From a bacterium (GTDB lineage: Bacteria > JAJVIF01 > JAGGVT01): a stretch of 27,860 bases of DNA. Where the stretch lies: the NCBI GenBank assembly GCA_021157815.1, contig JAGGVT010000086.1, positions 1 to 27,860 on the forward strand. The letters run 5' to 3'. Each line of letters begins with the position of its first letter. Within the stretch, counting starts at the first letter, position 1. The notes beneath the pieces are model-generated. The model was not told the DNA's origin. It did not search any database and saw only the letters and a list, made by a program, of their open reading frames with translations. Made by a program: the position numbers and the translations under genes. Of the stretch, positions 9,518 to 17,063 are shown in pieces.

Positions 9518-9873
9518 TTATAGGAGGAGGCATTTGATATAGGAAAACCCCGGCGAAGGGACGCCGGGTTACAATGGATTCCCGCCTTTGCGGCTTTTGA
9601 AAAATTGCTGAATGTAGGTGACAGGTCTCTGTGCCTACCCTAAATGTTGGCATAAATACAGGGCAACCACGGAGAGTTGCCCCTACGGTCTGGGATATAA
9701 TAGGCTTTTTCAACAGCCCCTTTCGCGTGAATGACATTCCTCACCACCAGCCCCTATCCACCATGCGGAGAGGGGGAGCAGGAATATATCACGCCTTCTC
9801 CCCTCTTCTGATACATGAGAGGAGTCGTGGGTAAGGTTTTTTAGTTCATATTTAACCTGACACTCAAAAAGAA
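9518..9873. repeat. Mosaic of short hairpin repeats between paralogues 3 and 4
   Basis: No gene is seen. The stretch holds a series of inverted repeats: CCCGGCG/CGCCGGG (9549-9568), GTAGG...CCTAC (about 9616-9640), GGGCAACC...GTTGCCC (about 9661-9685), and a CT/GA-rich block (about 9740-9840) with GGAGAGGGGGAG and CTTCTCCCCTC. Such units look like non-autonomous or REP-like elements. They separate the last paralogue from the rest of the array. Confidence 0.55.
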
Positions 9874-11508
9874 ATGAACAGGACTGACTATAAAATATAC
9901 GCACTCATCGGGATTGCATTCGCCTGCATTTACGCTCTATTCCCCACGAAGATGCATCTATCGGATGGCGTTGGCTACGCCTACATGCTGGAGCATTTTT
10001 CAGATGGCCATTTTATGCATCCGCATCATCCGCTATGGCTTCCGTTAATGCAATATCTCTATGATGGAGCAAAGCTAATCATTCCGGATTTGAGGTCGAT
10101 GCCTTTCATTTGCTTTATCAACGCTCTGCTTGGAGGACTCTCTGTTTTTGTTTTCATCCAGATTGCCCATAAACTCAGCAGAAGCAGAATGATTTCAATT
10201 TTAACGGGTTTGTTTTTCGGTTTCAGCTGGGGCATGATGAATTACAGCAGCGATTCGAATATCTACATTCTCGCTCTTTTTATCATCCTGCTTGCAGCGC
10301 GAATCATTCTTGCCAACGATAAACCAACGCCTAACGATGCAATCAAGGCGTCTTTCTTAATGGTGCTTGCATCGGTGATTCACCAGATTACTTTCTTTTT
10401 CACTTTTGTTGTCCTTGTGGCAATTCTATTAAAACTCCCCAAACGTGAGAGATTTCGATACGCCGCAATCTGTACCTTTTTTTATAGCATCTGTGTTTTC
10501 GCAATATTTCAGTGGTTGTATTATTTAGGGATTTTGGACGTCGATTTAAATACCAACTTCACCTTTTTCAGCTGGCTGACATCATATGGAAGCAATCCAA
10601 ACTGGTGGACTATCTTTAAGATTGGGTTCATCCCGGCTAATGAGCTATTCAGCTATTCACAGGTGAATCTCTTTTTCCACACAATCGGATATGAGATTGT
10701 ACGCCACACAGGATATTTCGAGAAACCTCTAAGCTACCTGCCATACATTATTATTTACGCGATTATCCTGCTTACAATCGTTTATGAAATCATCGATGTT
10801 TTCAGAACCAGGAAAAACGCATCCAGACATCGCAGCACACGCATACTGCTTCTTGTCTGGATTCTCCCCTACTTCATCTTCAACCAGTTTTACTGCGCGT
10901 TGGATGTCCACTACAAACTGTTCTATCTTGCACCGCTTCTTCTATTGTGGATGCTTCGCCTGTTCGAATCGCCAAAACGAATTAAGCTGCCCATTGGCGT
11001 TTTATCCTGTATTCTTCTTGCTTTTCTCGCGATATGGAATATCTCAACCGGAATGGTGCCGAATTCCAAAACTGAGTCAAACGATTTTCTTACCAGAGCA
11101 TTGGCAATTGGAGAAGCAGTTGACAAAAATGACCTTGTGATTTTCTCTGTCAGGGAATTCTACCTTGCATCGCTGACAAGGTATTACACCGATGCCGATA
11201 CTGTCCCATACAGAATGGATTTCAACAGATTCGCTGTTGTCGATAAGGGTTTTTTGAAGATTGACAACATGACTGTGGATTTCTTTAACGAAAACTACAA
11301 CCGTATTTTCCTTTCAGATCATGCGTACTTATCTAAGCCTCGTAACTGGTATTTCTCCGCGCTTTTCCTTCCCCGTTCAGCGCCCGGACTTCTGGCGCTT
11401 CATCCATCATCAATTGAGTATATCGGTGAGATCAAACTTGATATCGGTGAGTCTCTTCATGAGGTAAAGTTGAAATCTGCGATTAGGTACAGACGGGATA
11501 TTAACTAG
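9874..11508 (+). CDS. Polytopic membrane protein, GT-C-like glycosyltransferase family, paralogue 4
   Basis: The 544-residue protein is clearly homologous to the products at 2897, 4524 and 7907. Visible motifs are FPTKMHLSDG (D31), HPHHPLWLPLMQ (49-60), LLGGLSVFVF, GFSWGMMNYSSDSNIYI, IHQITFFF, YGSNPNWWTI, PANELFSYSQ, FIFNQFYCALDVHYKLFYLA, VDKNDLVIFSVREFY and RYYTDADT. The last tail motif reads SVRE where the others read AR-x-E. The start has no Shine-Dalgarno site. Repeats precede it, so it may have its own promoter. A GC-rich hairpin follows its stop. The function is inferred as membrane glycosyltransferase; the acceptor is unknown. Confidence 0.87.
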   Translation: MNRTDYKIYALIGIAFACIYALFPTKMHLSDGVGYAYMLEHFSDGHFMHPHHPLWLPLMQYLYDGAKLIIPDLRSMPFICFINALLGGLSVFVFIQIAHKLSRSRMISILTGLFFGFSWGMMNYSSDSNIYILALFIILLAARIILANDKPTPNDAIKASFLMVLASVIHQITFFFTFVVLVAILLKLPKRERFRYAAICTFFYSICVFAIFQWLYYLGILDVDLNTNFTFFSWLTSYGSNPNWWTIFKIGFIPANELFSYSQVNLFFHTIGYEIVRHTGYFEKPLSYLPYIIIYAIILLTIVYEIIDVFRTRKNASRHRSTRILLLVWILPYFIFNQFYCALDVHYKLFYLAPLLLLWMLRLFESPKRIKLPIGVLSCILLAFLAIWNISTGMVPNSKTESNDFLTRALAIGEAVDKNDLVIFSVREFYLASLTRYYTDADTVPYRMDFNRFAVVDKGFLKIDNMTVDFFNENYNRIFLSDHAYLSKPRNWYFSALFLPRSAPGLLALHPSSIEYIGEIKLDIGESLHEVKLKSAIRYRRDIN

Positions 11509-11538
11509 AGGTTTCGTAAATAAGATGCCCCACCCCAG

Positions 11539-11575
11539 CCCTCCCCGCGAGTGGGGAGGGAGAATTTTGACTTTT
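11539..11575 (+). terminator. GC-rich hairpin after the membrane-protein array
   Basis: A perfect 8-bp stem CCCTCCCC / GGGGAGGG has a GCGAGT loop (11539-11560) and is followed by a T-rich stretch. It lies 30 bp after the stop of paralogue 4 and may end that transcript. It is part of a repeat found in similar form near 9740, so termination may be a secondary use. Confidence 0.5.
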
Positions 11576-11627
11576 CCCTTCGCTAGTGCATAAACCAAAA
11601 TTATTGTTTGCCAATTCCAAAACATTT

Positions 11628-11645
11628 CCCCCCGCTCGCGGGGGG
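11628..11645 (-). terminator. GC-rich hairpin downstream of nrnA
   Basis: CCCCCCG-CTCG-CGGGGGG is a perfect 7-bp stem (8 bp if the loop is counted as two bases). It lies about 48 bp beyond the nrnA stop on the minus strand. No strong U tract follows in that direction. Together with the hairpin at 11539 it fills the gap between two convergent genes. Confidence 0.35.
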
Positions 11646-11692
11646 ATTAATGGGGGGGATAAAACAAATAAATAGCTCTTGAATTGTCAATA

Positions 11693-12712
11693 CTACGAAT
11701 AATCACCCAGCAACGACCCATCCTTTGCAGCTTCGCGAATCGTTTCAAGGCTTTTCTCAATCGCCTTCTCAAGTGTTCCCTGCATCTGGTAACCGCCAGC
11801 TCTTGGATGTCCGCCGCCATCGAACAGGCTGCATAATTTCGACGCGTCCCAATCACCTTTCGTCCTGACAGATACTTTTATTTCACAAGGTTCTACCTCT
11901 TTGAAGAAAATGATATTTTTTATATTATATCCAAAGAGTCCAATGTGTTCGATAATCCCCTCAGATTCCTCTATCGATGCTCCCGAGCGTTCAATCATTT
12001 CCTTTGTCATGAAGATATACGCGAGTTGTAAATCCTCTATGTACTCCATCGTTGCGAGTGAATCACGCTCCAGGCGAAGAGCTGATAATGTCCGATTTGC
12101 GAAAACGTTCCGGTAGATAAGGTTCGGATTAACACCCATTTCAACCAGTTCTGTCGCGTATCTCAATGACCTCGCATTTGTGTTTGAATAACTGAACCTG
12201 CCAGTGTCTGTAACTATCCCGGTGTAAATCACAACTGCGATGCTTTTGGTTATCTTCACATTCAGATATTTCGCAATCTCATAAACCTGCTCAGCAGTTG
12301 ATGAATAATTGCCTGACACCCAGTTAATTTCACCAAAATTAGTATTCGTAACATGATGGTCAACATTAAGAATCGGAATTGGTTTGGAATTGTACCAATT
12401 CTTAAATTCAGGCCCAAGACGATCGATGTCGCTTGAATCGACAGTTATAATCGCATCGAAAGTGTCGCATGGCTCATCCGGCAGGACAGTGTTGATATGC
12501 TTCGTTTCCTCAATCCATGAATATATTTTTGGTATAATTGTCTCACAGTATAAATATGCCGATTTGCCAAGCTGCTCAAGAATAAATTTCATTGTTATCA
12601 GTGAGGCGATATTGTCGCCATCGGGAAAAACGTGTGAGCCGAGAAAGAACCTATTGTGCGTATTTATGAACTTCTCGATTTGAGATAGTATTTTCTCATT
12701 TTCATTTTTCAT
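11693..12712 (-). CDS. nrnA: DHH-family phosphoesterase, NrnA-type oligoribonuclease / pAp phosphatase
   Basis: The 339-residue protein has the DHH-DHHA1 layout. Visible motifs are SHVFPDGDNIAS (26-37), the VDSSD strand, the VDHH signature, TGIVTDTGRFSYSNT and a C-terminal GGGHPRAGG. These ligate the two Mn2+ ions and bind substrate in the family. NrnA removes short RNA oligonucleotides and dephosphorylates pAp to AMP in the cytoplasm. The ATG overlaps the end of rbfA by 11 bp, and the order ylxP-rbfA-nrnA is the common one in bacteria, usually after infB. The length is normal for the family. Confidence 0.93.
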   Translation of the reverse strand: MKNENEKILSQIEKFINTHNRFFLGSHVFPDGDNIASLITMKFILEQLGKSAYLYCETIIPKIYSWIEETKHINTVLPDEPCDTFDAIITVDSSDIDRLGPEFKNWYNSKPIPILNVDHHVTNTNFGEINWVSGNYSSTAEQVYEIAKYLNVKITKSIAVVIYTGIVTDTGRFSYSNTNARSLRYATELVEMGVNPNLIYRNVFANRTLSALRLERDSLATMEYIEDLQLAYIFMTKEMIERSGASIEESEGIIEHIGLFGYNIKNIIFFKEVEPCEIKVSVRTKGDWDASKLCSLFDGGGHPRAGGYQMQGTLEKAIEKSLETIREAAKDGSLLGDYS

Positions 12713-13109
12713 CAGTCGTCTCAGTATCCGGTTTATTTAAGTCGTTGTTATCGCTGGTTTGGCTTTCTTCCGCCTTTATATTTTTAAGCAGCTCATCTAT
12801 TGACGCTGCGTAAATCAATGAATTGTCGAGTTTGAAATTCAATCTTGGTATTTTTCTTAATCTGACAGCTCTACCAAGTATCTTTTCAATGTGTCCTCTT
12901 GCCTTATTTAGAATATCCACAACAGCCTGGCGCGTTTCATCATCCTGAGGATGTGAAACGAAAACCGTAGCGATTTCAAAATCCTTCGCCACTTTGATAT
13001 GAGTAATCGACATCAACCCAAGGCGACGGTCGCTAAGTTCGTTTCGAATTATCAAATCGATCTTGGTTTTTAGAAGCGATTCCACTTTTTTATGCCGCTC
13101 TTCACGCAT
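12702..13109 (-). CDS. rbfA: Ribosome-binding factor A
   Basis: RbfA is a small KH-type protein that binds the 30S subunit during late 16S maturation. From ATG 13109 the product is 135 residues: an N-terminal MREERHKKVESLL helix, the DRRLGLMSITHIKVAKD strand, FVSHPQDD, the GHIEKILGRAVRLRKIPRL segment and the FKLDNSL strand, then an acidic tail. The start at 13109 is chosen because RbfA proteins begin this way and GGAG stands just before it; in-frame codons farther upstream run into a palindromic repeat. The gene is sandwiched between ylxP and nrnA. Confidence 0.92.
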   Translation of the reverse strand: MREERHKKVESLLKTKIDLIIRNELSDRRLGLMSITHIKVAKDFEIATVFVSHPQDDETRQAVVDILNKARGHIEKILGRAVRLRKIPRLNFKLDNSLIYAASIDELLKNIKAEESQTSDNNDLNKPDTETTDEK

Positions 13110-13121
13110 TGTTACTCCAAC

Positions 13122-13142
13122 GTGCAGGCTGGAAGCCCGCAC
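13122..13142. repeat. Palindrome between ylxP and rbfA
   Basis: GTGCAGGCT-GGA-AGCCCGCAC is an imperfect palindrome with 9-bp arms. It sits in the 45-bp gap and ends right beside the rbfA ribosome-binding site. It resembles a mobile REP-like unit and may form a hairpin in the ylxP-rbfA mRNA. Confidence 0.5.
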
Positions 13143-13154
13143 CACAATATCGTT

Positions 13155-13436
13155 CTAATAGTATTCTTCTTCATGCGATTCAAGTTCCAGCCCATCCACC
13201 ATTTCTATTTCATCGAGCATTCTACGAATTGTTGACTCAACAATTCTCTTTTCATTCGACACGCACGATACGCCAATTGTGGCATTGTTCCAACTGTCAT
13301 TGCCATCAACCTCAGCGATTGACACGTTGAATTTCCGCGCGAGTTTCTGAATTGTTCCCTTCAGAACACCCCGTTTATCCTTCAGGGAATGAGCCATGGG
13401 AATTCTTACATGAATATAAAATACGCCTACTATCAA
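13155..13436 (-). CDS. ylxP: DUF503 / YlxP family protein
   Basis: The 93-residue protein starts MIVGVFYIHVRIP and continues AHSLKDKRGVLKGTIQKLAR, the hallmark of the DUF503 (YlxP) family, which is normally encoded between infB and rbfA. The start codon is TTG at 13436, supported by the canonical MIVGV N-terminus and by AGGAA about 8 nt upstream. The biochemical role is not settled, though the family has been linked to ribosome assembly. infB is not found next to it here; upstream is a repeat cluster and then a helicase gene. Confidence 0.9.
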   Translation of the reverse strand: MIVGVFYIHVRIPMAHSLKDKRGVLKGTIQKLARKFNVSIAEVDGNDSWNNATIGVSCVSNEKRIVESTIRRMLDEIEMVDGLELESHEEEYY

Positions 13437-13541
13437 AAATCAGTTCCTGAAACCTTTTAAAAGTCAAGAGAGGAATTATAGGGGATTGAGACGATTTGAG
13501 CAAGAAAAACATACGTCCCACAGTCCGCGAATAAACACTTT

Positions 13542-13614
13542 GTCATTCCGGGCTTGACCCGGAATCCATCTTATTATGTAAAAAGAATGGATTCTGAATC
13601 AAGTTCAGAATGAC
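13542..13614. repeat. 73-bp inverted-repeat element, copy 1
   Basis: It begins GTCATTCCGGGCTTGACC and ends CAAGTTCAGAATGAC. The two 28-bp arms are imperfect complements of each other, and each arm is itself a small palindrome around CTTGA/TCAAG. It matches copy 2 at 15935-16007 in length and arms. It looks like a non-autonomous, MITE-like or REP-like repeat; no transposase is in the window. Confidence 0.8.
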
Positions 13615-13723
13615 AAATAATCACCATGGTTGTCATTCCGACAAATAATCACCATGGTTGTCATTACGACAAATAATCACTATGGTTATCATTACGACAA
13701 ATAAACACTATGCTTGTCATTCC
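13612..13723. repeat. Four 28-bp tandem repeats
   Basis: The units are 13612-13639, 13640-13667, 13668-13695 and 13696-13723, each beginning GACAAATAA and ending GTCATT(C/A)C (ATCATTAC in the third). Units 1 and 2 differ by one base; units 3 and 4 carry a few changes. Each unit joins the end of one inverted-repeat element (GAC) to the beginning of the next (GTCATTCC), so the array looks like collapsed or slipped junction sequence. Confidence 0.85.
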
Positions 13724-13768
13724 GGGCTTGACCCGGAATCCATTTTGTTACCAAGAGGAATAGATTCA
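13716..13768. repeat. 73-bp inverted-repeat element, degenerate copy
   Basis: The left arm GTCATTCCGGGCTTGACC is intact from 13716. The right arm has decayed (ATAGATTCAATTAAG) and runs into the helicase stop codon at 13766-13768. It may have supplied the last codons of that gene. Confidence 0.55.
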
Positions 13769-15856
13769 ATTAAGAATATTCTCATCACATTGTAATTCAT
13801 CGTCATCATCGGATAAATCAATCTCTTTTAGTTGATCTTTTAATTTATCATCCTTCTCAGATGCCGGTACATCCTCATATTCCAAAAGCACTTCCTGGTA
13901 TTTTGAATCGTCTATATCATCGACAAACGGGCTTACACGCTTTAAAACCGGCATTGTTCCCCGACGGCGCATCAGCTGCGGGTATGTAATATACAACTCA
14001 TCCTTCGCGCGGGTTACAGCTACATAAAAGACTCGCCTCTCCTCATCGACACCTCCCTCCTTTTCCGCATAAATGCTCGGGAGATTTCCCTCACGGCAAT
14101 GAATAAGAAACACTATGTTCCACTCCAACCCCTTCGCCTGATGAATTGTCGAGATTGTGAGAATGTCATCGTTTTCCTCAGCGGTGATTATATCCTCAGC
14201 AGACAGGCCTCCAAGAAGGCTTATCTCATCGAGGAATTCAGTAACCGATTTGTATTTCTCAGCGAAATTGCCAAGTTCCTCAATATCGCCCATACGGTTC
14301 ATGTAATTCGGAAACTTGTCTTTCAAGTAGTATCTATACGGCGATTCAGCAATTTGGAATATCGCCTCAGCCGGATTGGTCTCAGGAGTTCTCAAATGGC
14401 GTAAAAGCTTCTTTAAATCCTTAAGAGGACCTTTCCCATTTTCACCAAAGAATTTCGTATCAAGGAATTTCGCCAAAGGATCTGATTTGTGGGAGATAGT
14501 CGCCCAAACCTCCTGCGCGCGACGCGGTCCCACTTTTTTCTGCAATTTCAAAACACGTTTCCAGCTGATTTCATCCTTCGGATTAGCCACCAAAATCAGG
14601 TGAGCGAGGATATCCTTTATATGAGCCTGCTCGACAAAACGCAGTCCTCCACGAACGCGGTATGGAATCCGGCGCTTTTTCAATTCCATCTCAAGCGACA
14701 TCGCGTTTGACTGCGCGCGATACAAAACGCCTATCTGTTCGAGAGAAATTCCCTCCTCATTAAGGTCAAGCACTCGAGTTGCAATGAACATGGCCTCCTC
14801 ATCGGCATCACGAAGCGCAATCAGATATGGCTTCTCCCCTGTTTTTTTAACCGGACGAAGCGTTTTTCTAAAATGTTTTGGTGCATCCTTGAAGATTTCG
14901 TTTGCGAAGTTCAGTATCGGTGGGGTCGAGCGATAATTGATTTCAAGTTTCTTAATCACAACATTATCAAATCTTTCAGGAAACTCAAGGATATTTGAAT
15001 AAAGAGCGCCCCTGAATGCGTATATCGACTGCGAATCGTCGCCGACAACAAACAGATTAGCCCCCTCGGATGCCAGCAACTCTATTAACTTACCCTGGAT
15101 TGCGTTTGTATCCTGATACTCATCTATGAGAATATGCCGAAAATTCAGAGCGTATTTTTTGCGAACTTCATCCGATTCTTTCATTACTTTTAATGTATTA
15201 ATGAGCAGGTCATCGTAATCCATCGTGTTTAGTTCACGCTTGCGCTTTTCATAGTCATTGGCGATTTTTAAAATGGCATCCGTATCAGTCAGAAGAAATG
15301 AATAGCGCCATACGATAACCTCCGGAATTGTACGGGCCGTATTCCTCGCGAGTGAAATGATATCCGCAAGCAAGCTGGATTGTGGAAACCGCTTTTTAGT
15401 GTAATCGCGTGACTGCTCCGAACGTACAATCGACATTATTTCACGAGCGTCTTCACGGTCGGAAATTGTGAAATTCGAACTGTATCCCAGAATTTCAGCC
15501 TCACGACGTAGAATCCTCGCGCCAATTGAATGGAATGTCCCACCCCAGAATCCACTAAGCGGCTTTTCCAGAATCGTTTCAACCCGGTGAAGCATCTCCT
15601 TTGATGCCTTGTTGGTAAAAGTCGCGAGAAGAATTTGGTGCTGCTTTACATCCTTTTCGAGCAGATAAGCCACACGGTATGTAATTACACGAGTCTTGCC
15701 CGAGCCTGCACCTGCCAGTACCAGAACACGAGGCTCTTTCGAATAGACAGCATCCAGCTGGTCTTGATTGAGTTCGTATGGATAATCGATTTTCAAACCG
15801 ATATATCCGGCTTCACGCCGTATTTTAAATATTTTCTTTTCCGGTTTATCGCTCAT
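13766..15856 (-). CDS. UvrD/PcrA/Rep-family superfamily 1 DNA helicase
   Basis: The product is 696 residues from ATG 15856, with the full SF1A motif set. Visible are the Q motif YELNQDQLDAV (27-37), Walker A GAGSGKT (49-55), FTNKASKEM, WGGTFHSIGARILR, Walker B LIDEYQDT, VVGDDSQSIYAFRGA, LEINYRSTPPIL, VLYRAQSN, RGGLRF, TISTIHQAKGLEW and FYVAVTRAKDELY. It is an ATP-driven 3'-5' DNA translocase for repair or replication restart. The short acidic C-terminus lacks an obvious PcrA-type Tudor end. A TTG lies 13 codons upstream, but ATG 15856 fits the family better. There is no Shine-Dalgarno site; a TATCAT hexamer ends 10 bp before the ATG. PcrA, UvrD and Rep cannot be told apart by eye. Confidence 0.93.
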   Translation of the reverse strand: MSDKPEKKIFKIRREAGYIGLKIDYPYELNQDQLDAVYSKEPRVLVLAGAGSGKTRVITYRVAYLLEKDVKQHQILLATFTNKASKEMLHRVETILEKPLSGFWGGTFHSIGARILRREAEILGYSSNFTISDREDAREIMSIVRSEQSRDYTKKRFPQSSLLADIISLARNTARTIPEVIVWRYSFLLTDTDAILKIANDYEKRKRELNTMDYDDLLINTLKVMKESDEVRKKYALNFRHILIDEYQDTNAIQGKLIELLASEGANLFVVGDDSQSIYAFRGALYSNILEFPERFDNVVIKKLEINYRSTPPILNFANEIFKDAPKHFRKTLRPVKKTGEKPYLIALRDADEEAMFIATRVLDLNEEGISLEQIGVLYRAQSNAMSLEMELKKRRIPYRVRGGLRFVEQAHIKDILAHLILVANPKDEISWKRVLKLQKKVGPRRAQEVWATISHKSDPLAKFLDTKFFGENGKGPLKDLKKLLRHLRTPETNPAEAIFQIAESPYRYYLKDKFPNYMNRMGDIEELGNFAEKYKSVTEFLDEISLLGGLSAEDIITAEENDDILTISTIHQAKGLEWNIVFLIHCREGNLPSIYAEKEGGVDEERRVFYVAVTRAKDELYITYPQLMRRRGTMPVLKRVSPFVDDIDDSKYQEVLLEYEDVPASEKDDKLKDQLKEIDLSDDDDELQCDENILN

Positions 15857-15934
15857 GTGATGCAAGATGATAGCGCAAATCGCGAGGAAATACAATTGTT
15901 TAGTAACAACCCCAAATGCGCGATTTCCTTTTAT

Positions 15935-16007
15935 GTCATTCCGGGCTTGACCCGGAATCCATCTTATTCGCGAAATTATATGGATTCTGAATCAAGTTCA
16001 GAATGAC
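15935..16007. repeat. 73-bp inverted-repeat element, copy 2
   Basis: It has the same arms and length as 13542-13614 (GTCATTCCGGGCTTGACC ... TTCAGAATGAC), with a different 17-bp centre. It lies in the divergent gap between the helicase and K+ channel genes. The conserved arms and variable centre favour selection on the hairpin or recent spread. Confidence 0.8.
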
Positions 16008-16091
16008 ACTGTCTGCGAGATAAAATCACGATGTGAAAATGCAATCGCGGATTTCCGAGGTTAATGGTGCAAATAATAGCAATTAACCCAC

Positions 16092-16107
16092 ATGTAAATC
16101 TTTACAT
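16092..16107. promoter_or_regulatory. Operator-like palindrome before the K+ channel gene
   Basis: ATGTAAA-TC-TTTACAT is a perfect 7-bp inverted repeat in the intergenic region between two divergent genes. It overlaps TTTACA (16101-16106), which stands 15 bp before TAATAT (16122-16127), a possible though short-spaced promoter. A regulator bound here could control the channel. Confidence 0.4.
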
Positions 16108-16151
16108 TACAAGGTTGATACTAATATCGAAGGCATCTTTCACAAGATGGT

Positions 16152-17063
16152 GTGATTAGCTTGCGTAATCTAATGCGAAAGATACAAGATAGAATATGGG
16201 ATGTTGTCGAAGTGGCAAAACCAGGCGACAAAGCAAGCCGCTGGTTCGATATTGTCATCCTCTCGTTAATCGCTCTCAATGTGATAGCATCAATTCTCTG
16301 TACTGTCTCATCCCTTGCAAAACAATTCGGAACGTTCTTTCACTGGTTCGAGATAGTTTCTGTACTGATTTTTACTGGTGAGTACCTTATTCGCGTGAGT
16401 TCATGCACATCTGACTCAAGATATTCCCACAGTATCCCGGGGCGGCTCAAGTTTATGCTCACCCCAATGGCGCTCATTGACCTGTTTGCCATTCTCCCAT
16501 TCTACCTGTCATTCTTTATGGTTGACCTGAGAGCTATTCGAATCCTTCGAATGATTCGCATCTTCCGTGTCGCAAAGATGGCAAGGTACAGCCAGTCGAT
16601 GCAGTTGTTTGGCAATGTTTTCCATAAAAAGCGCGAAGAACTTGTTCTGATTGCTGTTTTTATGTTCTTCACAATTATATTTTCATCATCCATTATGTAT
16701 TACGCTGAACATAACTCACAACCTGATGTTTACAAGGATATTCCATCAACGATGTGGTGGGCGGTTGTTACTCTTACAACTGTCGGTTACGGTGATATAA
16801 CCCCGGTAACATCAATCGGAAAGACAGTTGCCGCTTTAATTTCGATTACTGGAATCGCCATGTTCGCGATTCCCGCCGGTATCCTTGGAGCTGCTTTTGT
16901 CGAGGAATTTTCACATAAACGAGCACAAGATAGTATTTATCTGAAATGCCCCCATTGCGGGAAAAAACTGGATAACGACCTCTTTAATAAAGCAGTTGAC
17001 AAGAAAGATAAATCGATTTCCCCTGAAATAGAGAAAATATCAGAAGCTGTTTCCGCGAAATGA
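16152..17063 (+). CDS. Six-TM voltage-gated potassium channel with C-terminal Cys pair
   Basis: The 303-residue ion-transport protein has S1-S3 at about 32-52, 62-80 and 104-122. The S4 voltage sensor has arginines every third residue (R127, R130, R133, R136, R139). S5 is at about 164-184, followed by a pore helix, the selectivity filter TTVGYGD (209-215) and S6 at about 225-250. The filter identifies K+ selectivity. The cytoplasmic tail carries one CPHCG knuckle (about 266-270) and a charged end. The start is GTG 16152; a second possible start is ATG 16173, and no clear Shine-Dalgarno site decides. The stop codon abuts the last base of the convergent TIR gene with no gap. Confidence 0.92.
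   Translation: MISLRNLMRKIQDRIWDVVEVAKPGDKASRWFDIVILSLIALNVIASILCTVSSLAKQFGTFFHWFEIVSVLIFTGEYLIRVSSCTSDSRYSHSIPGRLKFMLTPMALIDLFAILPFYLSFFMVDLRAIRILRMIRIFRVAKMARYSQSMQLFGNVFHKKREELVLIAVFMFFTIIFSSSIMYYAEHNSQPDVYKDIPSTMWWAVVTLTTVGYGDITPVTSIGKTVAALISITGIAMFAIPAGILGAAFVEEFSHKRAQDSIYLKCPHCGKKLDNDLFNKAVDKKDKSISPEIEKISEAVSAK

Larger units (their letters stand above)
13437..13765. repeat. Repeat cluster between the helicase gene and ylxP
   Basis: No gene is seen. In order on the plus strand it contains a 73-bp inverted-repeat element (13542-13614), four 28-bp tandem units (13612-13723) and a third, degenerate copy of the inverted-repeat element (from 13716 into the end of the helicase gene). The first about 100 bp (13437-13541) show nothing specific. 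Confidence 0.75.

Noticed and set aside
12384-12683. A 99-codon plus-strand frame
   Set aside because: It lies antisense within nrnA, which is strongly supported by DHH motifs.
13612-13723. Possible CRISPR array (28-bp units)
   Set aside because: The units are directly adjacent with no spacers between them, and no cas genes are present. It is a plain tandem repeat.
15857-15895. N-terminal extension of the helicase from a TTG at 15895
   Set aside because: It adds a hydrophobic stretch foreign to the family. ATG 15856 is the better start.
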